Source: Owenia fusiformis
Lineage: Eukaryota > Annelida > Polychaeta > Sabellida > Oweniidae
Reading direction: 5' to 3'
Assembly: GCA_903813345.2 (NCBI GenBank)
Contig: CAIIXF020000001.1
Location: 3,718,001-3,782,000, forward strand
DNA length: 64,000 nucleotides
A program made the position numbers and the translations under genes. The notes beneath the pieces are model-generated. The model worked only from the letters and a program-made list of their open reading frames with translations. It was not told where the DNA came from and made no database searches. Below are positions 54,936 through 64,000 of the stretch, piece by piece. How positions within the stretch are numbered: position 1 is the first letter of the stretch; every line of letters starts with the position of its first letter.

Positions 54936-57900
54936 TTATGTGAGATTTGACTTTTTATACTGATGTTTCAAAGAAGTACGCTGTTCATGTTTGTAAAATG
55001 ATATCAACAAGTGCTTCAAACTGCCTCAAACAATCTGGTTGAAATAGGGGAGCATTTCAATAGTTCAATGTAGGATTAATAATTAATAACTCTTTTTCAG
55101 AGTTAATCTGTGTCCCCCTCCCCTGATAAATCTTTGAGAAATGTTGATAGTCACACTATATTTAACATAACATTAATATGGTAATATCTATTAACTAAAT
55201 GGAAATTGTGATATTGCTTCTAGAGTTGAATCTTAGTACACAAGGCTAGTGTTTAACAATGCAGATATCTGTTCCATGCTGCTGAATTTGCAGCTTTCCA
55301 ATGGTACCTCCATATCCAGAATGTGATTACTTTCTCTGCCTCTTGACGTACCTTCCCTGCGTTTGATCATGTGTTATAATTTAGCAACACCCAAGTGGCC
55401 CAATCTCTGGTAAAAGATTTTCTAAATAGAAATCATAAAATTATGACAAATGGATTAACAGAATATCCTTACTCTCGATAAATGTAGATTTACTTTTCAT
55501 AGACCAAACATATGACAAAGCATAATCAAATCTTGTATTAAAAATATTAAAATGTTGCATTTAGGGTTTAAATTTAAATTCATTAAAATCATTTAAATTA
55601 AATTTAAATCTCCATGAATTCATGTTTCAATAAATTATGTCTCAAAAGTGTAATTGAATTCAAATCATGGTTATATTTTGGGTGAAAACTGGGTGAACAC
55701 TTTCATGTATACAGGATGAGCCAAAAAACAAATGTTAAAAACTCAGCAATCCAGTATGAGTTCAAGGCCATGTTTTGCAGGATTGAACCTTGTTCAATGT
55801 TCTTCCATTCTGTAAAGTGTCTGTTTCATGCTTCAAATGCCAAAATCGCCCAATATGACCAGAAGAATTTCATCTTTGTGGCTATTTCAAAGATAATGGA
55901 GAGTTTAAGCTAGTATATAAAATCGAAATGGCGACATATACAGTCATATAAATTGCCCATATACATATAGCTTCCTCACCTAAATAGCTGTCGGGCTTCA
56001 GTGTTTGTTTAGACGACACCGCAGTGTCTGCTATGCATCATGTAATACACCATTGGTAGTTCTATAGCTGGTTTTCTGATACATCGAGCTCGTTTGGTAA
56101 GATAGTCCGAGCTAAAACATGCATGACATCATCTTCAGAAAGAATTCTACTTTGTATCGAAATCAAAATTACCAGCCAAGTATGGCAATAGACACCAGTG
56201 TAATGATTCCCGTTGAGACCAACGTGAAATTTGGAATCTCACGTTCTGAACACGAAACTCTGAAGCTGAACAGGTATCTGTAGTAGACTAATTAGCCCTT
56301 GTTTTGTATGTGCGCTATACATTGCTATATTGATTCATGTACTTTCCGTTCACTGTTGCGTTGTGAAAAACATTGCTTAAACTCTCCAGCATCTATATAA
56401 ACAACCCTAGAAGCATCTGAGAGTTGAAACAAGAGGTAAGAAGGAAAATGAGAGCTATTATGAAGATATCTGTGACCATATAGTCAAAACAACTTCACCT
56501 GACACGTTCAAGTTTGCCTCCAGAGATGAGACCAGCATTTTGAGCATGTTTTGTAAAATGGCCATGGAATCGTGACCATTTGAAGCAGACCAATGAAACT
56601 TGGTTGAATGAAAGAACATTGAACAAGGTTGTACTAAATATGACTTAAAACCCACAGTGGACAACTGATTTATTAACATTTATTGGGTTACCTTTTTTGG
56701 CTAACCGTGTATAACAACCCCTAACATGCATGTTCGCATTCCCATTACACATCTAATAATAAACAAAAATACATTTTGTTTTTTAATTAAAATTCTTTAT
56801 TCACAGGTACTATAGTTTACTATTACATAGTTTAGAAATCTAGATTCTATATATTGTTAAATAGTTCACAGTGTCTAAGACATTAGTTAGCTAAATGCAA
56901 AGCGTATTAAAATATACATCACTTCAACACAACCAATCTTCTTCATTAATGCACAGAGACATGAAAAATGCACCAAAAATAGATATTTACTGCTATAATG
57001 TTTCTCATTCTCTAACCAGGGAAAAGGGTATTTAAAAACTGTAAAAAATATTTGATCTTCATAACAAGGAACATATATGGTCTTCATTCTGGAGGAGGGA
57101 TATAAAATATGGAGTATTGGAAAATATTCATTTTTCAAATTGAGGCTCATGTATCTACCAATTAACAGTATGCATCACAGGGAAATATTACAGGATATAT
57201 TATGTATTCGAACATGACTGTATTCACGCTTTCTATAAACTGTGATCTAAGTCAATATTTCAACCAGGTTATATTCGCGAACAATAACCCTGGTAATACG
57301 AGTAATGTGTGATGTCATAACGACGGCCCGTAGTTATGGCAGACTATGATGAATATTCGAAACATTTTGGTGAGTTTTCATGTTCGCATCGTAATATAGA
57401 CCTCAGAGCAGGTGTCATATTGTCGAATATACCCCTTAGGGCTTTGGTCATTCGGGGAACATAAAACATTTGTGCCTAGCCCTGGGGTGCGTATTCGACA
57501 ATATTACCCCTACTCTTCAGTCTATTTTTCTTAACTATTATGTTATGTAATATCATGTCATGTGATGCCTGTTCAACCAATCACAGAATGAGAACCATGA
57601 TAGTGAGATAATAATACATAATATCATATGAAATTTCTCCAAAAATTGAGAAATACCTTCATGGTTGCGTTTATAGTATGCCTGATAACCTTATTGGACG
57701 TAGAACTGCACACTTAAGCATGCACTGCATTGTAATTGGAATGTTTTACACAAACTATACTAATATATAATAATATATTTGGAATCTTGTATAGCCTATA
57801 TGGATCTGGTATAATAAATAAGAAAATAAATACACACAATGGTCCCTTGGACAGTTAGTGTTATGGACATATCCTATACTTGATAAGAAATCTGAAAGTT

Positions 57901-58604
57901 AAAGTTTTGGTGATGCACCAAATCCACCAATAGAGTTTGCTGTCTCATCATATGCTCTATCCAGCTATAGAAAGGATGATAGATGACATTTTATACACAG
58001 ATAGATAGTCTAATAGTATCACCATCTTCCTAAAAGACATACAGCTTGTCATTTTGTCATTCTATGATAGCCTTACATCAATCAATGGGTGGTTACACTC
58101 CATACCTCTAACTTCAAACAATTTAACATTTTACCCTCTCTCATACAAGTACCACACATGGTACATGTGGTAAAATAGACTAATATAATACCAGCAGCAT
58201 GTTTTTACAGATTTTACTATGAAAACCTGCTGACTAGCTTGGCAATAGTGTTAGATTTTGCCAGAAAATTTAGCAAACCTACCTCATTTCAATAAAAATA
58301 GTTTAAACAATACTGTCATATGGCAGTTCTATAATATGACCAATTGTAAAATGGCAACTCCACAGTGACAAATCCAAATGAAATAAATACTTGTTTGTTT
58401 TCCATAATTGCTGAATCCTGTTGAGTCGCCCCTTTAAACTTGGACTAAATATATATGCCACTTGTATTATGACATCAACATTCAGAGTCATCAGTTCTTC
58501 AGTGATATAACATTACATTTCCAAAGTATACATGTACAGGAGTGTATATACTATATTTCCATCAAGTTTGATGACATGACTCCAAATATAGACCCATTGC
58601 TTAA
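54936..58604. other. Intergenic stretch between convergent ATAD2 and Death-TIR genes
   Basis: No gene was recognised. It holds a Tc1/mariner-like element (55712-56709). The right part may include more of the Death-TIR 3' UTR (minus strand). Confidence 0.6.
55712..56709. mobile_element. Tc1/mariner-like non-autonomous element (998 bp)
   Basis: Ends are CAGGATGAGCCAAAAAAC (55712) and, inverted, CACGGTTAGCCAAAAAAG (56709), flanked by TA on both sides. The interior shares CATGGAATCGTGACCATTTG and GAAAGAACATTGAACAAGG with the MITE at 22031-22487. A nested inverted pair (GGAGAGTTTAAGC about 55900; GCTTAAACTCTCC about 56373) suggests a second insertion or an internal fold. No transposase is readable. 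Confidence 0.75.
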
Positions 58605-58610
58605 TTTATT
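58605..58610 (-). terminator. Candidate poly(A) signal of the Death-TIR gene
   Basis: Minus-strand AATAAA about 125 bp downstream of the stop codon, just after the 33-bp minisatellite. Other AATAAA-like signals lie further on, so this is one candidate. Confidence 0.35.
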
Positions 58611-58622
58611 AATCACCCTAAT

Positions 58623-58754
58623 GTATCTCCATTCCACCAGAGTATTGTACACACTGTATCTCCATTCCACCAGAGTATTGTACACACTGTATCTCCATTC
58701 TACTAGAGTATTGTACACACTGTATCTCCACTCCACTAGAGTATTGTACACACT
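58623..58754. repeat. 33-bp minisatellite, four copies, overlapping the 3' end of the Death-TIR CDS
   Basis: The plus-strand unit starts GTATCTCCATTCCACCAG at 58623, 58656, 58689 and 58722, with small variants. On the minus strand, the copy at 58722-58754 carries the stop codon and last codons of the Death-TIR gene; the other three lie in its 3' UTR. The plus-strand ORF 58462-58839 is an artefact of this array. Confidence 0.9.
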
Positions 58755-61700
58755 GCACATTTCTGAACATGCACCTGTTGTACACCAGTCTGCCTGCTTC
58801 CCATACTCCCATGTGACATATTTCGATTTGTGGGATTAGTTCGTTGATCACGTCCAACGGCATAATCTGGTATAACTAGTGGTTCACTGTTTGAACTGTA
58901 TCTATCACCACTTGATAAAGTCGATTGAGAATGGTTGGAATTTTTAGCATTAAGTTGTGTAATCTGGGGAGTCATTTCAACAGATTTGCGAGGTGAAGGG
59001 ATAGCATATCGTGATAAGCGCTGGATAATCTCAGCATAACGCGATTCAAGATCTGCATGAATACCTGATCCTCCATGACCCCCTATACCTGCAAATATAA
59101 TCAATTATTGTGTTCAGAATATGTTAGTGTGTGTCTACAGAAAAACAGAAAATCGAGTAAAACCAGTGGATACTGAATATCCTTTGTGGAAATACTAAAT
59201 GAAAACACATTGCTCACATTCACTGAATAAATCAGACATAATTTTATTCCATTCGTATTTATTATTCAAAGTCACACATAACAAAATGTCAGCATAATAG
59301 GATGATGACATCACTCATATTGGCATTCATGCTAGTCAAACCCCAATTATCCATGTGTGTATGTGCAAAGTGATTCTTTAAGGAAGAAATTAGTTAAATA
59401 TGACACATTAACTCCACATATTTGGACATCCATTCCCAAACAAGGCATGAACATGACAAAATATCACCACCTAATTGGTCACAATATTGTGAGTTCAAAT
59501 CTGAAGTCAGATTTGAACATCTGAGAACTTTTAGATGAAGCAAGTCATTTTGAAGCAAGTTGAAAAACACTTTTTGACGTTTCTTTACCTTGGGAAGGTC
59601 ATCGAAGGTCATATTTGAATTTTTGAGAACTTGAAGATAATTTTGAAAAACATTGGTCAATTTTAAGCAAATTGAACAGAGACCTCTTTGACATTGAGAA
59701 GGTCATTGAAGGTCAAATCTGAAATCAATCTGACTTGTAGATGATTTTGAAAAAACAATTGGTCAAATTGAAGCAAGTTGAAGACCTTTTTTGACCTTGA
59801 GAAGGTCATTGAAGGTAAAATCTCAGATGTAAAGGCAGATTTGAACTTCTGAAAATTTGTGAATGATTTTGAAAAACACTGAATCAGTTAAACAGAGCTT
59901 GTTAAGTTATTGGAAGTTGTACGAATTTGTGACAGAAGCAAGATACCAGACGCCACCCAACGTCACAAAAAATGGAGACCATAACAATATGTCACCACTT
60001 TTGGTGCTGATATAAAAATGTAAAGTCATTTGCACAAATAGGTCAAATAATATCAAACTAACTGTATACTTCTAAAAATTACTCTTATTCACTCATTATG
60101 CACCTCATATATCTCCTTAGATCTTCTTATATACATGTATCTTTAACTATTGAGACCTTATACTATTGTCAGTGGTAGAATCAGACTAAATATAAAGTAG
60201 TATAGTGCATGTAACTTGGCCTACCTTTCATATCTACATAGACCAGCTGAGAAAAGACAAGGGACATGCCACCTGGTGGGGGCCAGGGGACTCTGTCAAA
60301 CATCACTGGAATGATAGCTTTATGTAGTAGATCTGCGAGACTCAGCTCTCTGTTGCAGTGATGGGACACTATGTACTTGGGGCTAACACATGCTATAACA
60401 ACCTAAAATAAAGTATAGAAAAATATTATTCAAAAGTTCCTCACAAAGAATTGCTAAAAAATGTTCTTGATTCGAAAAAATAGTAGTGTTTATAGACACT
60501 CTTATTCCTTAGAAATATTCTACCTTGTATGAATAAATATAACATTTTCAAATAAGAATATATGCATACATATAACGAAAATAGACATTTAATCAAGCAA
60601 CTGAAAAAAGTGATGCAAAATTAGTTCAACTTGTTTTGTGAGAGCAATTTTTTTATTTGCCAAGTGCACCAATAATTCATTATTTCAAATAAAAATCCTT
60701 GACTTCAATTAAAGACACATTTTACATGTAATCTACCTTTGCATTTCTTATGCCCTCATCAATTTTAGCGTTAAGTTGGTCTCCACCTCCCATTTGTCCA
60801 ATATCCATCCAGCAATTGTAGCCACTTTTCTCCAGTCGATCTCGCAATCCCGTCACCTCATCTTGGATGTCCCATTGGTAGCTGATAAACACCTGAGGGG
60901 GCTCAAGCTCTGCTTCTGCAACAAACCCAATGTTATTAGGGTATACAGTAAAACATATTATATCTGAACACCACTGGTGCCGGCAAAGAGTGTTCTGATT
61001 TTGATCCACACTACATTTAGTGCGAATAGTTTACACTTCCAATGAAAGTGGTTCTATACTTCTGGCTATTAAGGGACATAACCAATATAACACAATTATT
61101 AATAAAAAAAAAAAGTATATTTTATAAGTATATTTAGAAGAAAATCAGGAAATCAAATCTTCATTTACCTATTTTTGGGGATACTTTTAGGTTGTTAATG
61201 TTTCAAGAAATGTTGAATGTCTTACAATTGGTTAGGTTTGGGGCACAAATTAATAAAATCTCCTTAGAAACATATTGGACAAAATGAAAACTGGAATGAG
61301 AATAATGGGCCTAACCAACGTCAAAATGACTGTGATAACGTCAAAGCAATAATGACTGTCGTCAGAACAGTTCACAGTGTAATTTCAGGTCATTATCTCC
61401 AGAAATGAAAAGTTATATCTTATCCCCATTAACCAAAAGTTTTCAAAAGTTGATTGTATAATTTGTATATATTCATTGATTTCTTGAAATTGTCTTTTTA
61501 TTGTGTGTGTAGTTTTCTTCTTTACCAAACAGAGGAATGAGTGGGGGGTAATTGGAGACACATTAGATAAAACACATTTGAATTTTTAAACAACAAAATT
61601 TGGACTTTTTTATTTACTTTTAAATATATTCAGACTTTGTAGAGCTCAGAAAATGAGCCTTGTCTGTAAATTTCCTGAACTACTCTATTAGTAACTTATA

Positions 61701-61928
61701 AAAAAATTATACATATACAAATGTATTACAAATATTTTCTTAAAATCTAATTACCTCTTCCTTTTTGAATAATCTCCACGATGTCATCGCGAAACATTTG
61801 CTCCAAGTAGGAAACCATCATATCAATGGAAAGTGATGTGTTTCCACTAGTTATTATCCAATCAGCAAGCAGCATTAGACCAGGGTTGAGATCATCGTTA
61901 AACTTGTCGATTTTGAACTTTTTATATC
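58736..61928 (-). CDS. Death-domain / TIR-domain protein, C-terminal part
   Basis: Minus-strand exons 61928-61755, 60915-60737, 60402-60225 and 59088-58736 (stop TAG 58738-58736) join in frame to about 294 residues; the 5' end is outside the window or unseen. Exon 1 encodes the end of a Death fold (NPGLMLLADWIITSGNTSLS and LEQMFRDDIVEIIQKG). Exons 2-3 encode a TIR domain: PPQVFISYQWDIQDEV, GYNCWMDIGQMGGGDQL, VVIACVSPKYIVSHHC, NRELSLADLLHKAIIPVMF and PWPPPGGM. The Glu in NREL lies where NAD-cleaving TIRs of the SARM1 type carry their catalytic Glu. The last exon is a Ser/Asn-rich tail ending KCAVCTIL, a CaaX-like prenylation motif. Death plus TIR suggests innate-immune or cell-death signalling (MyD88-like layout), but the TIR is not the MyD88 type. 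Confidence 0.88.
59490..59885. repeat. ~104-bp tandem repeat (3-4 diverged copies) in Death-TIR intron
   Basis: The motif GAGAAGGTCATTGAAGGTCA recurs at about 59590, 59694 and 59799, each time with GATTTTGAAAAACA and GAAGCAAGTTGAA nearby. Copies diverge by small gaps. It lies in the intron between exons 60225-60402 and 58736-59088. Confidence 0.7.
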
Positions 61929-63530
61929 CTAAAAAATAACATTCTTTTTAAACTGTATTTTAAAGACACCTTCTTGAGTGAACTCATTAATAATAGAAAA
62001 GAAGATCAAGTGGACAGTTTTATACAAAATTATGACTTATGAAAGTGACTAATTAGTTAAACACATGCACATGTATAATTATGAGGTACAGGGGATAGTT
62101 GACGTATAATCCTTATAAGGTAAAATTCATTAATTTGATTATATTGAACAGAACGTAAACCCGCCATGTCATCTATAACAATTAATATTTATGTGTCACA
62201 TATACAAGATGTCCATAAAAAATCACACTGGTCCAGTTTCATACTTTTACATCTATCTACCAATTATCCTCATATTTGCAAACAACACATGATAGAGTCA
62301 TTATATTAGAATCTGCCACCAGAGATGATTGCTCAAGTATACATATACAATTTAATAAGGACTTCATTCATAAATCTTATATGGTCATTTTGATTTTGAT
62401 TTTGAATTTCTATCAGATTTGATCATACAGATAACATAATATATCAACTTTCCCAGACCCTTGTAATCTGATGGTTTAAGTGACTTTCTGTGAAAATGGC
62501 AATACAGAACTTGATATATTTAGGTTCTGGGAATTTCCAAGGACCAGGTATGAGGAAAACAATTAAGAAACCATCAAGTTACTTTATAAATATAAAACAA
62601 CATCTGACAACCCATTATTGAATAAATGGAAAAAAAATCATAATACTTTGCATTTAATGAAATTGATTCCTAAAGTAGAAATTAAGTAACTCATCTTTCT
62701 AAACAATACCTAGAAACATCATTTCGGTTTTGGAGGTAATACTAAGTTAATTGTAGACAGTAGAGAGTTCTTGAACACTCTGTACTTGAACATCAATGCA
62801 ATCATAATCCTAATTTGGCTGTAATCACGACGAGAAAATGTACGCTATTGATGCTATTGATGACGGTTGATAAATCAACTATTAACAACCTCAAACTAAT
62901 CTGCGTAATTATCTATCACAACCTGTCATTCATAATCATATGCAGTTTATTTAAAGCGAAAGAATTTATATATAGACCAAGGAACTAAAAATAATATTTC
63001 TCCATTTCAAGCGAGTTATTAGTATATGCGATGGTTGAAGACATGACTCACTTACAATAAATCATCTAATAATTGGGAACATAGCATACAATAATTAGGA
63101 CTCTTAAAAATGGTACTGAAGTAAGCAAGTCAACCTCCACATTGGAAAGTTGATTTTAAACTCCAGATATTTTAGGCTTAAGAAACTGAGATTTTATCTA
63201 AGTGTTGATCTATAACATTGAATTTCTCAAACTAACCTTCATATTATTAGTTATTATTATATCAAATTATTTAGGTCAACTAAAACAGCTTTAATTCAAA
63301 CTTGATTAAAAAGGATTGGAAAAACTCTTTTTTCTAATTGAAGGTCAACTGCAAGTTAAAATTAGAAGAAATATGATAACTTTATTTAGTGGGATAACTA
63401 ACAGACAGATGGCCTCTTATACAGAGACATAAAGATTAAATCAACAATGAAAATGCTCAATTTAACATGGACTTTAAATGTACATTGTAGTATAATCCCC
63501 CTTCTTCTCTTTTTTAATACATTTGTGGGG
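61929..63530. other. Non-coding stretch upstream of the visible Death-TIR exons
   Basis: Because the exon at 61755-61928 begins with an acceptor in mid-codon, this is most likely intron of the same gene. No upstream Death-domain exon was recognised. Nothing else is supported. Confidence 0.5.
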
Positions 63531-63536
63531 CTATTA

Positions 63537-64000
63537 TGACCCTTGGTGACTCATGAATAGGTGACCTGAGGTCAAGGTCATTCCTAGGTCAAAAGTTAAT
63601 ATTTAGGTATTTGGTGATTTAAGGACTTTGGGGCTGCAGAGAAGCTTGGCTACACATGATTAGGTGACCTGAGGTCAAGGTCAATGTTCATGGTCAAGGT
63701 CATCTCAAGATCAAAGGTCAATATCTAAGTATTTGGCTTTTTAACGACCTTGAGGGCTGCTGTGACCCTTGGCGACCAATGATTTGGTGACCTGGGGTAA
63801 AGGTCTTTCCAAGGTCAAACGTCAATATCTAGATATTTGGCATTTGAAGACCCTTGAGACTTATGTGACCTTGAAGACCAATGATTGGGTGACCTGCGGT
63901 CAAGGTCATTCCAAGGTCAAAGGTCAATATCTAGGTATTTGGCATTTGAAGACACTGGAGGCTGCTGTGTCCTTGGTGACCCATGATTAGATGACCTGAG
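63537..64000. repeat. ~102-bp tandem repeat with many AGGTCA motifs, running off the right edge
   Basis: GTGACCTGAGGTCAAGGTCA (63561) recurs with changes near 63664, 63787 and 63889 and starts again at the window end. Units also share CAATATCTAGGTATTTGGC and TGACCCTTGGTGACC. The array is continuous to the edge, so its full length is unknown. Confidence 0.8.

Noticed and set aside
58462-58863. ORFs on both strands with repeated LHSTRVLYTLY or VYNTLVEWRYS peptides
   Set aside because: They are products of the 33-bp minisatellite; only the minus-strand frame with Death-TIR splice support is kept.
63537-64000. Nuclear-receptor response element cluster
   Set aside because: The hexamers arise from a tandem satellite-like unit; there is no evidence of regulatory use, so it is recorded only as a repeat.

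Overview
This is nuclear DNA from an animal. It is AT-rich and has many small phase-compatible exons with GT-AG introns, long introns and a heavy load of short DNA transposons. Four animal genes can be read exon by exon, and a fifth is partial. Gene content (a PIK3CB/PIK3CD-type p110, ATAD2, TMEM244, TSEN34 and a Death-TIR protein) points to an invertebrate bilaterian. A mollusc or other lophotrochozoan, or an invertebrate deuterostome, would fit; the sequence alone does not decide.

Layout. 2308-6784 (minus): 5' half of TSEN34 (tRNA-splicing endonuclease subunit), running off the left edge, with transposon-filled introns. 6785-12236: intergenic, with an element bearing iterated ACCGACAA termini, a tRNA-like sequence and a G-rich tandem duplication. 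12249-30753 (plus): complete 23-exon class IA PI3-kinase catalytic subunit, 1068 aa; its 6.3-kb intron 16 holds nested inverted repeats. 30754-38255: 3' UTR and intergenic DNA with two foldback-type elements whose ends are 15-bp tandem repeats. 38256-39807 (minus): TMEM244-like membrane protein, divergently paired with 40258-53198 (plus): complete 25-exon ATAD2 (AAA ATPase plus bromodomain), 1539 aa. 53199-58735: ATAD2 3' UTR and a Tc1/mariner-like element. 58736-61928 (minus): 3' part of a Death-domain/TIR-domain gene with a prenylation-like C-terminus. 59.5-59.9 and 63.5-64.0 kb: roughly 100-bp tandem repeats.

The genes are unrelated in pathway (tRNA splicing, phosphoinositide signalling, chromatin, innate immunity or NAD metabolism), so this is ordinary animal gene order and not a functional cluster. 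The more unusual points are the Death-TIR gene whose CaaX-like tail and stop codon lie inside a 33-bp minisatellite, a 46-bp triplication that copies an ATAD2 splice junction, a MITE whose end coincides with a PI3K splice donor, and a class of foldback elements with 15-bp iterated termini. Exon models were built by hand from splice sites, reading frame and family similarity recalled from knowledge; no database search was run.
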